A DNA stretch of 64,000 bases, taken from assembly GCA_023426245.1 (NCBI GenBank), contig JAFABB010000025.1:62001-126000 (forward strand). Reading direction: 5' to 3'. The position numbers and the translations under genes are program-made. The notes beneath the pieces were generated by a model. That model made no database searches and had not been told where the DNA came from. It worked only from the letters and a program-made list of their open reading frames with translations. This DNA comes from Bacillota bacterium. Its GTDB lineage: Bacteria; Bacillota; UBA4882; UBA8346. Positions 1 through 8,496 of this stretch are shown one piece after another. Each line of letters opens with the position of its first letter. Position 1 is the stretch's first letter.

Positions 1-179
1 GTGGTCCATCCCTCTATCAGGACATTCGGTCCGATGATACAACGATCACCGATGATCACATTTTCGCCTATTGTCGAATGGGGGCCGATCTGGACATTAT
101 CACCAATTTTGGCATTGGGATGCACGAAAGCATGGGGATAAGACGGCGAACATCCTGGGTTAAAATCAATCGGTTTCAA
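1..179 (-). CDS. lpxA: LpxA-like acyl-ACP--UDP-GlcNAc O-acyltransferase, 5' end only
   Basis: Only the N-terminal 59 or so codons lie in the window; the gene runs off the left edge. The start is a TTG (complement of 177-179) with a strong GGAGGTG ribosome site a few bases upstream. The protein opens with a short leader and then left-handed beta-helix hexapeptide repeats of the type HPNAKIG, VQIGPH, STIGEN, VIIGDR, CIIGPN. It reaches an IEGWT segment, which LpxA enzymes carry at this place. LpxA catalyses the first step of lipid A synthesis in the cytosol, so the gene would point to an LPS outer membrane. LpxD or a generic hexapeptide transferase cannot be excluded from so short a piece, but the spacing and IEGWT favour LpxA. 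Confidence 0.6.
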   Translation of the reverse strand, partial: MKPIDFNPGCSPSYPHAFVHPNAKIGDNVQIGPHSTIGENVIIGDRCIIGPNVLIEGWT

Positions 180-608
180 ACTGTCACCTCCGAGGATATT
201 GAATGAATTTTAAATTTTCTACTCTAATATCAAAATATCCATTCATTATTTGGACAATCAAAAATGGTGATATTTTGCCAAATTAATCTATTTTTCTTGG
301 ATTCTTCTAAATTTACACCGCAAAAACAGAAAAAAACTCAAATATAACATTGGCGTATCTTAAACTCCGCGCCTTGGCGCCTCGGCACCAGATATTAGCC
401 TTTTAAAAAATCCGCATCCCCCATCATCCAGAAAATACCAACCCCCTCCCGCAGGATAAACTACCTTCCAAAGCGAATCAGCATCAAACTCATGGATAGC
501 CGGTTCCGTTCCGACGCTTTGGATAGAATATAACACCGCGCCGTAGGCGCCAGTAGAGCGTATCATAAATAACTGGCAAACAGAAATAGGGAAGATACGC
601 TCTGCTTA
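180..608. other. AT-rich intergenic region without a convincing gene
   Basis: Divergent spacer between the lpxA-like gene and citrate synthase. I see no protein with a ribosome site here. A 68-codon minus-strand frame at 360-566 has no supporting signal. The segment should hold the promoters of both flanking genes, but no clean -35/-10 pair stands out by eye. Confidence 0.5.
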
Positions 609-656
609 AGTAAAACGTTCCCAATCATTGAGTAGTTATTTAGAGAACGTTTTACT
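609..656. promoter_or_regulatory. 12-bp perfect inverted repeat upstream of citrate synthase
   Basis: Left arm AGTAAAACGTTC (609-620) and right arm GAACGTTTTACT (645-656) are exact reverse complements separated by 24 bp. The right arm ends 27 bp before the ATG of the citrate synthase gene, just ahead of its AAGGAGG site. Either a dimeric repressor site pair or an RNA hairpin in the leader is possible. The AAACGTT core is loosely like a LacI/CcpA-type site but does not fit the cre consensus in spacing. Confidence 0.45.
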
Positions 657-683
657 AGTTTACTAAAAGGAGGTCGTCCGATA

Positions 684-2051
684 ATGAACTACCCAAAAAC
701 TCCTGATTTTGAAAAGGACCAACTTGCAGAATTGTGCGGTTTGGCAGACAAGAACAGTTATATTAACCCTGAACTGTTCGGAAAATATGAAGTCAAGCGG
801 GGACTGCGCGACATCAGCGGCCGTGGAGTCCTGGCCGGGCTGACCGAGATCGGCGAGGTTCATTCCTATATCATGGATGAGAACGAAATGGTCCCTGTTC
901 CCGGCCGCTTATTTTACCGGGGCATCGATATCGCCGATCTGGTCAGCGGCTTTATGGGCGAGGGCCGCTTCGGTTTTGAAGAAACCTGTTATTTATTGCT
1001 TTTCGGTGCGCTACCGGATCAGAAACAATTAGGGGATTTTCATCAGTTGTTGGCCCAATACCGGAAACTGCCGGATGATTTTGCCCGTGACATCATCTTA
1101 AAGGCGCCCAGCAAGGATATGATGAACGTACTGGCCCGCAGCGTTCTGGCCTTATATAGCTTTGACGACAACGCTGACGACATTTCCGTCGCCAACGTGC
1201 TGAAGCAATGCCTCCGTCTGATCGCTGTTTTTCCAGCGATCGCAGTCTATGGCTACCAGGCTTTTTCCCATTACCACGGCAATAACAGCCTATTTATTCA
1301 TAGTCCCCAGCCAGAGCTCTCCACTGCGGAAAACATTCTCTACATGCTCAGGCCGGACAGCAATTACACCATACTGGAGGCAGCTTTGCTCGACCTGGCG
1401 CTGGTACTTCACGCGGAGCACGGCGGCGGCAATAATTCATCCTTTGTTACTCATGTGGTCACCTCATCCGGAACCGATACCTATTCGGTCATAGCTGCCG
1501 CCCTCGGTTCCCTCAAAGGGCCGAGGCATGGCGGGGCCAACATCAAGGTAATCCAAATGTTTGAAGATCTAAAATCCCAGGTGAAAGACTGGACGGATGA
1601 AGGGGAAATCGAAGGATATCTGGCAAAAACCCTGAATAAAGAAACTTTCGACCATTCCGGCCTGATTTACGGTATCGGTCATGCCGTTTACTCCATATCC
1701 GACCCGCGGGCCATCATTTTAAGAGATTATGCCGCCCGTCTGGCCAAGGAAAAAGGGCTGGAGGACGAATACCAGCTTTATACCCGGGTGGAAAAACTTG
1801 CCCCGGAGGTTATCGGCAAGGTCCGTAAGATGTACAAAGGCGTCAGCGCCAATGTAGACTTTTATTCGGGCCTTGTTTACCGGATGCTTGATCTTCCGCC
1901 GGAAATCTACCCACCCATCTTTGCCATCTCCCGGATCGCCGGCTGGAGCGCCCACCGCATCGAAGAGATCGTCAATGCCGGGAAAATCATCCGGCCCGCT
2001 TATAAAAGCGTTTGTCCCCGGAAGGCCTATACTCCCATGGCGCAAAGATAA
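684..2051 (+). CDS. gltA: Citrate synthase (455 aa)
   Basis: Condenses acetyl-CoA and oxaloacetate to citrate in the cytosol, at the entry to the oxidative TCA/glutamate branch. The protein has the longer build (about 450 residues) common in Clostridia-type citrate synthases. The catalytic elements are visible: His243 in the HAEHGGG segment, His282 in KGPRHGGAN, His333 in GIGHAVYS and the active-site Asp392 in ANVDFYSG. The ATG follows an AAAGGAGG site by about 12 bases. The gene stands alone on the plus strand, and an aconitase-family protein is encoded about 6.5 kb away on the other strand. A 12-bp inverted repeat sits upstream and may control it. A 2-methylcitrate synthase role is possible but less likely. 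Confidence 0.92.
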   Translation: MNYPKTPDFEKDQLAELCGLADKNSYINPELFGKYEVKRGLRDISGRGVLAGLTEIGEVHSYIMDENEMVPVPGRLFYRGIDIADLVSGFMGEGRFGFEETCYLLLFGALPDQKQLGDFHQLLAQYRKLPDDFARDIILKAPSKDMMNVLARSVLALYSFDDNADDISVANVLKQCLRLIAVFPAIAVYGYQAFSHYHGNNSLFIHSPQPELSTAENILYMLRPDSNYTILEAALLDLALVLHAEHGGGNNSSFVTHVVTSSGTDTYSVIAAALGSLKGPRHGGANIKVIQMFEDLKSQVKDWTDEGEIEGYLAKTLNKETFDHSGLIYGIGHAVYSISDPRAIILRDYAARLAKEKGLEDEYQLYTRVEKLAPEVIGKVRKMYKGVSANVDFYSGLVYRMLDLPPEIYPPIFAISRIAGWSAHRIEEIVNAGKIIRPAYKSVCPRKAYTPMAQR

Positions 2052-2117
2052 ACAGGGAGTTGGGGGAGAAAATAAAAAATTTGAATGTCTGACCACGCAT
2101 GATTAAACTATACTGCA

Positions 2118-2265
2118 GGCCTAACGAAAAGAACTTGAACAGGATTAACAGGATTTTATGGATTTACAGGATTTTTTAAAACCCCTATAAATTATTTGTT
2201 TTCTCGCAGTGCAATTTTACCAGGTTCTAATCCTGTTAATCCTGTCTCCGTTATTTTTTTAGGCC
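2118..2265 (+). repeat. MITE-like inverted-repeat element, family 2, copy A
   Basis: A 148-bp element bounded by GGCCTAA (2118-2124) and TTAGGCC (2259-2265). It contains ACAGGATTAACAGGATT at 2139-2155 and its exact reverse complement at 2229-2245, so most of the element can fold back on itself. A clearly homologous copy in opposite orientation lies at 26882-27022, and the match extends out to the same TTAGGCC end. There is no coding capacity. The ATCCTGTTAATCCTGT wording is a known kind of dispersed bacterial repeat; the bounded element is my reading. Confidence 0.65.
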
Positions 2266-2289
2266 AACTTTTTTAAAAAAATTTTAATG

Positions 2290-2590
2290 TTTTTCTTTCA
2301 GCAAACCTTTTTCCCATTTCTCCCTTTGCTGATTTCATTTCAGCAATTACTTTTAACATTCTTCCAATTGCCAATCTCATCTCAACAATCCTTTTCTCAC
2401 TCATCCAATCCCTGATCTCATTTCAGCAATTATTTTTTCCAATCATCCAATGAACGATCCCGTTTCAACAATTATTTTTCCCATTCATCCAATTGACGAT
2501 CTCATTTCAGCAATTACTTTTTTCATTCATCCAATTGCTGATATCGTCTCGGCAATTAATTTTTCTCTTTCTTCCTTTGCCGATTCTCTC
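2290..2590. repeat. Degenerate tandem array, 42-bp period with 21-bp half-units
   Basis: About seven imperfect units of the form ATCTCATTTCAGCAATTA followed by a CATTCATCCAATTG-type half follow one another with a 41-43 bp step. The two halves resemble each other (TCATT..CA.CAATT), giving a basic 21-bp period. One plus-strand frame stays open across most of the array because the period is a multiple of three; it spells a 14-residue periodic peptide (HPIxDLISAI type). There is no ribosome site, so I treat it as a DNA repeat rather than a gene. Confidence 0.65.
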
Positions 2591-2663
2591 GCAACGAAGG
2601 CCAACAATACTCGAAGGTCGGACAAATATGAGCCTAAACGATCGATTCTCCCGCCAAGGCGTC

Positions 2664-2783
2664 GGGGCTGTCCCAAAAGGAAATTTTATGATAAAGAAAT
2701 ACAATATATTGAAATCAACACATTCAATGAAGTGGCGTGTGTACGCGATCTTATTGATTTCGAATTGCTTTTTAGACAGCCTC
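2664..2783 (+). repeat. MITE-like element, family 1, copy A (120 bp)
   Basis: Bounded by GGGGCTGTCCCAAAAGG on the left and the complementary-type end CTTTTTAGACAGCCTC on the right, i.e. imperfect terminal inverted repeats of about 14 bp. A second copy lies inverted at 38499-38631 with near-identical sequence plus 13 extra bases. There is no reading frame of its own. The ends resemble those of several insertion-sequence families that begin GGGGCTGTC or GAGGCTGTC, so it is probably a non-autonomous derivative of such an IS located elsewhere in the genome. Confidence 0.7.
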
Positions 2784-2845
2784 GCAGGCGCAGAGAAAAG
2801 ACGGCATGGTCAACCGTTTTTTGGCCGCCGGGAAACTTTTTTCCC

Positions 2846-3748
2846 TTAAGCCAGCCGGACCACCCGCGGTTCAAAATGCATGTCCTTCAAAAGCTGAAGA
2901 TAATCGTTTTCTCCTAGCTCCGAAGGCTTCCGGCCCGAAAATGATACCAACAGCGCTTCCATCACATTGGTGCCGAAAGAACGCCCGTTAAATTCCGGTG
3001 TCGAGGTGACCAGGAGTGAGACGCCCTTTTGTTTTAACTCTTCAACATCCGCCGCGGTCACAGTATTGGTGACCACAACTTTATTTTTTAAACCGTAAGG
3101 CATGTATTTTTTAATATATAAGAAATCACCGGCGATAATATCGGCATCCTGATAGTATTTGGCATATTTGGGCGTTGATGTTTCCTGCTTGGATCCGGTA
3201 GGATAAAGAATGGTAAACGGCAACTTGGTGAGTACCGGCAATACGATATTGGCCAACCTCTGCAAATTCCGCAGCGAGGTTAAGGGAAACGGAATTCCCA
3301 GTGCGAAAATCAAGTCACCGAACACCATTTTGGAGCCGGCTTTAACGAATGCTTCCGCCATTCCAAAACGATCGACGGCCGAAACCATCAACACTTTTTT
3401 GCCCTGCAATTGTATTTGGAGTTGGTTTTGCAAATAATCCACCACCTGCCGTTCCAGGGTATTTTTTAATCCGCTGCCGTCAAGAACCGGACTCTTCCGG
3501 GCCGCTCCGGCCATTCGGGCGGCATCCTTGATTACAAAGCGTTTTGAACCGGCAATTAGATAGAGATCAATTCCACCCAGTCCGAAGGCATCGACCTGGC
3601 CGTCCAATTCCCCAATCATCTTGATGGCTTTTTTCAAATCGCCATTGGTACCAATCCGTTCGATGGTTACCTTTTCCCCTAAAAATTCAACCTCGACCCG
3701 ATGATCCCGCGCCGAGCTGCCTAAGCTCACACTAACCACTCTTTTCAT
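2846..3748 (-). CDS. Conserved 300-aa protein of the group often labelled 'quinate 5-dehydrogenase' in Clostridia
   Basis: Starts at an ATG with a GAGGTG site eight bases upstream. The N-terminal part is beta/alpha (VVSVSLGSS near the start, DAFGLGGIDLYL near residue 55). The middle contains KKVLMVSAVDRFGMAEAF and the C-terminal half has VVVTNTVTAADVEEL and TSTPEFNGRSFG segments. From memory this sequence type is annotated as quinate 5-dehydrogenase in clostridial genomes. I see no classical GxGxxG NAD-binding motif, so the enzymatic label is doubtful. It is the last gene of a minus-strand run after DusB, 32 bp downstream of it, and ends 62 bp from a MITE-like element. Confidence 0.7.
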   Translation of the reverse strand: MKRVVSVSLGSSARDHRVEVEFLGEKVTIERIGTNGDLKKAIKMIGELDGQVDAFGLGGIDLYLIAGSKRFVIKDAARMAGAARKSPVLDGSGLKNTLERQVVDYLQNQLQIQLQGKKVLMVSAVDRFGMAEAFVKAGSKMVFGDLIFALGIPFPLTSLRNLQRLANIVLPVLTKLPFTILYPTGSKQETSTPKYAKYYQDADIIAGDFLYIKKYMPYGLKNKVVVTNTVTAADVEELKQKGVSLLVTSTPEFNGRSFGTNVMEALLVSFSGRKPSELGENDYLQLLKDMHFEPRVVRLA

Positions 3749-3780
3749 ACTCCGACACCTCTTTTTTCATGAATCAACAC

Positions 3781-4770
3781 TTATTGCAAGCGCTCTTCCA
3801 TTTCCACTACATAGCTTTCGTACTCCCGCAACGCTTCCCGCAATGATTCCACAGTAGTCAAGGTATTGACCTTGTCCCGCATTTTAGCTGCGCCAGGCAA
3901 GCCTTTAAAATACCACGAGAGATGTTTGCGCATTTCCAACAAACCGCGATGTTCCCCGGAATATTCGATCTGCAATTGTAAATGCTTATAAATGACTTGT
4001 AATTGCCGGCCAATGGAGGGGTCCGGCAATATGCGGCCTTGCTCCAGAAAATTTACCACTTGTCCGAAAATCCAAGGCCGTCCCAAGGCTGCTTGGCCAA
4101 TCATTACGCCATCGCAGCCCGTTTGCTCCATCATCGATTTTGCCGCTTCCGGAGAATCCACATCGCCGTTTCCGATGACCGGAATAGACACCTTCCGTTT
4201 TAATTCCGCGATGGCATCCCAATTCGCTTTCCCCTGGTAAAACTGCTCCCGGGTCCGGGCATGAAGAGTTACTGCGGCGGCTCCTTGCTCCTGGGCAATC
4301 CAGGCCAGCTCAGAGGCGACAATCCGGCTACTATCCCAGCCCAAACGAAATTTCACCGTAACCGGTATCCTGACACTCCTGACGACGCTATGAATAATTT
4401 CCGCCGCCAAGGACAAATTTTTTAAAAGTGCCGCCCCTTCTCCGGACTTCACAACTTTGGAAACGGGACAACCCATGTTGATGTCGATGATATCGGCCCC
4501 TTCTCCGGCAATAAACGAAGCCGCTTCGGCCATGATTTGCGGATCCGATCCGAAAATCTGGATGCTGACCGGTTTCTCAAACGGTTTAATTTGAATCATC
4601 TCGCGGGTCTTTTGGCTGTCATAATGCAATGCCATAGCGCTAATCATTTCCCCGCAAACCAGTCCCGGATTAAACTCTTTTACAATAGCCCGGAACGGCG
4701 GATCGGTAACCCCGGCCATCGGAGCCAATACAGCCGGGTTTTGTATATCAACGGTTCCTATTTTGATCAT
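3781..4770 (-). CDS. dusB: tRNA-dihydrouridine synthase, DusB type
   Basis: FMN-dependent reduction of uridines in the tRNA D-loop. The 329-residue protein shows the family landmarks in order: LAPMAGVTDPPFR at residues 15-27, the catalytic Cys101 in INMGCPVSKV, the FMN-binding VTVKFRLGWD region, the LHARTREQFYQG segment, VIGNGDV and the C-terminal GVMIGQAALGRPWIF phosphate-binding stretch. Length and motifs fit DusB (NifR3/YacF type). The ribosome site is weak (GAGA close to the ATG). The gene lies between HflX and the 300-residue conserved protein with short gaps, consistent with one transcription unit. Confidence 0.93.
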   Translation of the reverse strand: MIKIGTVDIQNPAVLAPMAGVTDPPFRAIVKEFNPGLVCGEMISAMALHYDSQKTREMIQIKPFEKPVSIQIFGSDPQIMAEAASFIAGEGADIIDINMGCPVSKVVKSGEGAALLKNLSLAAEIIHSVVRSVRIPVTVKFRLGWDSSRIVASELAWIAQEQGAAAVTLHARTREQFYQGKANWDAIAELKRKVSIPVIGNGDVDSPEAAKSMMEQTGCDGVMIGQAALGRPWIFGQVVNFLEQGRILPDPSIGRQLQVIYKHLQLQIEYSGEHRGLLEMRKHLSWYFKGLPGAAKMRDKVNTLTTVESLREALREYESYVVEMEERLQ

Positions 4771-4804
4771 TTCTCAATTCTCAGTTTTTAAGTGTTCAAC
4801 TTTT

Positions 4805-6097
4805 TTAAGTTTTCAACGGTTCGTTTGGATGAAGAGTAAAAGGCTGTAATTTACCGGCCAGGGGCTCATCCATTTCCACCAAAAGCCTGATCCCTTCGGG
4901 TACATAGGTTTCTTCCAATACCCGGCCTTTACGGTGTAATAAATCGAGCATCGCCGCTTCCGAAAAGGGCAACAGCACCTGACAAGTTCTGACTAAGGCC
5001 GCCAGTTTCTTTTGGATTCCCTGGACAAGTTCGGTCGTTCCCAAATGATATTTTGCCGAAACCGGATAGGCCGCCCACTCATGAGCGAGTCGCCGGATCT
5101 GGTTTTCCGAATCCAATAAATCAACTTTATTGAGGACATTTACCATTTCTTTCGTTTCAATATGGAGTTCGGCTAAGACCGCTTTTACCGCTGTATATTG
5201 AAGCATTAGATTGGAGGATCCCGCATCCATTACATGAATCAACACATTTGCCCGGACGGTTTCCTCCAAAGTCGCCTTAAATGCCGCCACCAATTGATGA
5301 GGCAAGTCACTAATAAAGCCGACCGTATCCAGAAGCAGGATTTCCTTATGATCCGACAACTTCATCCGGTGAGAAACCGGATCCAGCGTATCAAACAATC
5401 TTCCTTCCGCACAAACCCCGGCCTGGGTCAGAGAATTAAAAAGCGTTGATTTTCCGGCGTTGGTATATCCGACCAAGGCCACAGTTGGTATTTGATTTTT
5501 TTCCCGCTGTTGACGTTGAACTTGGCGATGGGTTTCGACTTCAAGCAGCTCCCGCTTTAAATCTGAGATCCGGTGACGGATATGGCGGCGGTCCACTTCC
5601 AACTTGGTCTCCCCGGGGCCACGGGTTCCGATGCCACCACCCATCCTCGAATAGCGAATATCCGATCCGGAGATGCGCGGCAATAGATAATTCAATTGAG
5701 CCAATTCAACTTGAAGTTTGCCTTCCCGGGTCCCGGCCCGCTGGGCGAAAATATCCAGGATCAAACCGGTGCGGTCGATCACCTTAACCCCGGTTAAATC
5801 GCTTAAATTCCGAACCTGAACCGGTGATAAGTCCTGGGCCGAAACAACCACTTCGGCGCTTAATTCTTTTACCTGCCGCGCCAATTCTTCCGCTTTACCG
5901 GAACCAAGAAAAAAAGCGGGATCCGGATTATCCCGGGGCTGAATCAATGTTCCGACAACGGTTGCCCCGGCGGTTCCCGCCAGTTCTTCAAATTCGGCCC
6001 AAAAAGAAAGATTTTCTTTCTCCGGCCTGGAATGATGCAGCCCGATTAGAATCGCTTTTTCTTTGTTTGCTTCTAAAATTTGCAAAAGCACTATCAC
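4805..6097 (-). CDS. hflX: GTPase HflX
   Basis: A ribosome-associated GTPase that splits or rescues 70S ribosomes under stress. The N-terminal HflX domain (residues about 20-190) has the VGTLIQPRDNPDPAFFLGSGK segment and a glycine-rich linker (MGGGIGTRGPGETKLE). The G domain begins near residue 205 with the P-loop GYTNAGKST, followed by LFDTLDPVSHRM (switch I), DTVGFISDLP (G3) and NKVDLL (G4). The start is a GTG preceded by TAGGTAGTA; the GTG two codons later is an alternative. It lies 34 bp upstream of dusB. Confidence 0.93.
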   Translation of the reverse strand: MIVLLQILEANKEKAILIGLHHSRPEKENLSFWAEFEELAGTAGATVVGTLIQPRDNPDPAFFLGSGKAEELARQVKELSAEVVVSAQDLSPVQVRNLSDLTGVKVIDRTGLILDIFAQRAGTREGKLQVELAQLNYLLPRISGSDIRYSRMGGGIGTRGPGETKLEVDRRHIRHRISDLKRELLEVETHRQVQRQQREKNQIPTVALVGYTNAGKSTLFNSLTQAGVCAEGRLFDTLDPVSHRMKLSDHKEILLLDTVGFISDLPHQLVAAFKATLEETVRANVLIHVMDAGSSNLMLQYTAVKAVLAELHIETKEMVNVLNKVDLLDSENQIRRLAHEWAAYPVSAKYHLGTTELVQGIQKKLAALVRTCQVLLPFSEAAMLDLLHRKGRVLEETYVPEGIRLLVEMDEPLAGKLQPFTLHPNEPLKT

Positions 6098-6165
6098 CTA
6101 CTACCTAAACGATACTTTTTGCCGTAATTCTTTCTTTGTGTCTTCGCGCCTTTTAAGCGCGCTTA

Positions 6166-6198
6166 TCTCTGTGGCCTAATGCTTTTTGGCCACAGAGA
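6166..6198. repeat. 11-bp perfect hairpin between hflX and coaX
   Basis: TCTCTGTGGCC (6166-6176) pairs exactly with GGCCACAGAGA (6188-6198) across an 11-nt loop. There is no T-run directly after it on the minus strand. The wording around it (CACAGAGA, GACACAAAG) is that of a common short dispersed repeat type, so it is probably a repeat remnant rather than a terminator. Confidence 0.45.
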
Positions 6199-6240
6199 CA
6201 AGGAGAAGACCATAAAAATCATTTATTCTTGCGAATCCGG

Positions 6241-7005
6241 TTACTTGTTTAATTCGCTAATCAGTCGCAGTCCTTCCAAGGTTAAATTGGGATTGGATAT
6301 ATTGAAAAGCTTGGTTTCTCCCATAATCAATTCAGACAAGCCGCCAGCCGCAATCACCTTGACCTCGCAGCTCATTTCCACCTTCATGCGAGAGATCATG
6401 CCCTCAATCAGGCCAATATAACCGTAAACCAGACCGGATTGCATGGCGCTCACCGTATTCTTGCCAATCACGTTCTTTGGCTTCATTAACGGGACATGAG
6501 GCAATTCGGCCGCATATTGAACCAATGCTTCGCTAATCATATTCAGACCCGGGACAATAGCTCCCCCTAAATAATCACCGTTTGGCCCGACTGCACAAAA
6601 AGTGGTGGCGGTTCCAAAATCAACCACAATGAAAGGCGGCCCGTAAATGGAGATGCCGGCGATGGCGTTAACGATTAAGTCGGCCCCAATTTCCCGGGGA
6701 TTTTCCATTTTAATCGACAGTCCGGTTTTGACCCCGGGGCCCACCACCAAAACGGGCGCGCCAAAATATTTTTCAACAACTTTTTCGAAAACCCCGGCCA
6801 GTTGCGGAACAACATTGGCAATCACAGCCCTTTGAATCTTTGCAGGCTCCAAGCGGCAATCTGCAAAAAAACATTTCAGCATAATGCCATATTCATCGAC
6901 GGTCTTCCGGTGATCCGTGGCCAGCCTCCAGCTGGCCACCAATTTCTCCCCACCGAAAACTCCAACGACGGTCTGACGATTTCCAATATCGAAAACTAAC
7001 AGCAT
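6241..7005 (-). CDS. coaX: Type III pantothenate kinase
   Basis: Phosphorylates pantothenate with ATP, the first step of coenzyme A synthesis, in the cytosol. I place the start at the ATG (complement of 7003-7005) because the protein then begins MLLVFDIGNRQT, the family's phosphate-binding strand, and a TTGGAGTGGG site precedes it. A longer in-frame extension of 12 codons has no support. Other family elements are TDHRKTVDEYG, ENPREIGADLIVNAIAG and VVDFGTATTFCAV. The protein has 254 residues, typical of CoaX. It follows the Nif3-like gene by 57 bp on the same strand. Confidence 0.93.
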   Translation of the reverse strand: MLLVFDIGNRQTVVGVFGGEKLVASWRLATDHRKTVDEYGIMLKCFFADCRLEPAKIQRAVIANVVPQLAGVFEKVVEKYFGAPVLVVGPGVKTGLSIKMENPREIGADLIVNAIAGISIYGPPFIVVDFGTATTFCAVGPNGDYLGGAIVPGLNMISEALVQYAAELPHVPLMKPKNVIGKNTVSAMQSGLVYGYIGLIEGMISRMKVEMSCEVKVIAAGGLSELIMGETKLFNISNPNLTLEGLRLISELNK

Positions 7006-7062
7006 CGATCCCACTCCAATTTTTTTACATGAATCGGGCAAGTTAATTTGCCCGATCGGGGT

Positions 7063-7860
7063 TTAGCCTTCCGCTCCAAAAAAGATGTCCTCGGTTTCGG
7101 TGAACTGGTCGGCAAAAGAACAATTGGTGTAATATGCAGAAACATAAAGGTCGTCTAAAAATTGCACCAAGCAATCTTTGGCCTCTTTTTTCAGAATCTC
7201 GGCCACATTCAACATTCCCGGCTTGGCAAGCAAGCTGTGACCGAGGTCTATCAATTTTAAACGGCGGGCCCGGGAATAACGCAGCGCCGATATTGTGAGT
7301 TCACTGGATAGGAATGTGTCGCAGTTTTCCGATAGACCGGCGTCCCAAAACTTTTTATACTGTGGCAAAAATCCCGGTCCCGCCCACATGGCGACTTTGT
7401 GGACTTCCTGCTTTAAATCGCCGCTGAAGGATAAGATATTTTGTCCCAAAAAGCGCTGGCAGTTCTCAATCAAATCACGAAAACCGGTTTCTACTTTGCC
7501 AATGATCAGTTCACCCTTGGGATACAATCCGGTTAATCCGATTCCTTTGGCCAGGGAATCGAGAACTCCCTGGTCCGTGCTATTCCACGCTTCATGTAAC
7601 GGCCAAATTTGAATCTGCCTCGCTTCTACCAATTCCCTAGCTTCCCCATACCATGGATGATAACTAATCAATACCTCTATCCCCATGCCGGCGGCATTTT
7701 CAATGTTCTTTTCCGTAGGATCAACACAGACCCCAAGTTTCAAAATTGAATGGGTTTCTGCGGATGGAGTTGCCGAAATAAAACCGGGATCGCTAAAATC
7801 TTGACAAGACAGATTTGGAGCCAGTTTCTTCACAATATTCAACAATTCCTTAATTTCCAT
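7063..7860 (-). CDS. Nif3-like (DUF34) dinuclear-metal protein
   Basis: A 265-residue protein of the Nif3/YqfO fold. The diagnostic pieces are VCVDPTEKNIENAAGMG near residue 44, the metal-binding LISYHPWYG, WPLHEAWNSTDQGVLDSLA in place of the usual HTALDN segment, and a C-terminal DLGHSLLAKPGM with another metal-ligand His. Members bind two metals; a role in GTP cyclohydrolase-like or NAD-related chemistry has been suggested, but the true function is unknown. It lacks the PII-like insertion of longer homologues. The ATG follows GGTGGAT. It sits between the YhcH-like gene and coaX. Confidence 0.8.
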   Translation of the reverse strand: MEIKELLNIVKKLAPNLSCQDFSDPGFISATPSAETHSILKLGVCVDPTEKNIENAAGMGIEVLISYHPWYGEARELVEARQIQIWPLHEAWNSTDQGVLDSLAKGIGLTGLYPKGELIIGKVETGFRDLIENCQRFLGQNILSFSGDLKQEVHKVAMWAGPGFLPQYKKFWDAGLSENCDTFLSSELTISALRYSRARRLKLIDLGHSLLAKPGMLNVAEILKKEAKDCLVQFLDDLYVSAYYTNCSFADQFTETEDIFFGAEG

Positions 7861-7935
7861 AGATCCACCTTTGCCGACAATACGATTTCTAATTTTATTA
7901 TAGCATAGGGCTTACCCATGGACAAATCCGACAGC

Positions 7936-8406
7936 TTATAAAAGATCAACCGCCACTTTGACAACTACTTTTTTAACCGGATGCTCTTTCTCAAAATTGC
8001 AGCAGGGCCGGTGAATATCGGTGGGGAAAAAGACGGCATACCGTCCGGCGGTTAGGATCAATTCTTTTTCACCCTCGACCGATCCATAAAAAGCGGCATC
8101 TTTTTCCGCCAGCAAATCCTCGGAAATCGCGCTTGAGGTGTCGGTTAAGCTGTAGCCGACCGCTTCAACGCCTTGCACTACATACTGAATGTCAATGTAT
8201 TTCCGGTGGGTCTCCGCCCTTCTTTTGTCCCTGGGCGAAGTCTGGTATTCCTGAACCATCGCGTAAATCTGATCTCCCTCAACCTCATACCGGCCTGCCG
8301 GAAGTTTTTCAAAGTCGGTATTTTTCAGATACTCCAACGCCTTTACCAGCGGGGCCGCAAGAGCCTTCCGATCTTGGGCCAAATTCCCCAAATTTCCTAA
8401 AATCAT
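7936..8406 (-). CDS. YhcH/YjgK/YiaL family cupin (DUF386)
   Basis: Small beta-sandwich protein related to YhcH, YiaL and the EbgC subunit, usually tied to sialic acid or other unusual sugar use. Visible features are AGRYEVEGDQIYAMVQEY, the ETHRKYIDIQYVVQG stretch with the metal-binding His, YSLTDTS, and FFPTDIHRPCC with a further His ligand. I prefer the ATG at 8406 because GAGGTG lies eight bases before it; an upstream GTG at 8415 overlaps that site. No sugar-catabolic genes flank it here, so its substrate is open. Confidence 0.85.
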   Translation of the reverse strand: MILGNLGNLAQDRKALAAPLVKALEYLKNTDFEKLPAGRYEVEGDQIYAMVQEYQTSPRDKRRAETHRKYIDIQYVVQGVEAVGYSLTDTSSAISEDLLAEKDAAFYGSVEGEKELILTAGRYAVFFPTDIHRPCCNFEKEHPVKKVVVKVAVDLL

Positions 8407-8496
8407 TTCAATCACCTCGTAGAATATATTTAACCTAAACCTAAATCCGGCAAGTAACCTTCTGAATCCATAATGAAGAACTTGCCGAATCGATGT

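Noticed and set aside
360..566. 68-codon minus-strand frame between the lpxA-like and citrate synthase genes
   Set aside because: No ribosome site, no recognisable fold, and a Trp/Gly/Pro-rich composition unlike its neighbours.
2290..2590. CRISPR array
   Set aside because: Units are all degenerate with no constant repeat and variable spacer, and no cas genes are near.
2450..2917. 155-codon plus-strand frame through the 42-bp array and the MITE-like element
   Set aside because: It is open only because the repeat period is a multiple of three. It crosses two unrelated repeat elements and overlaps the end of the minus-strand conserved gene, and it has no ribosome site.
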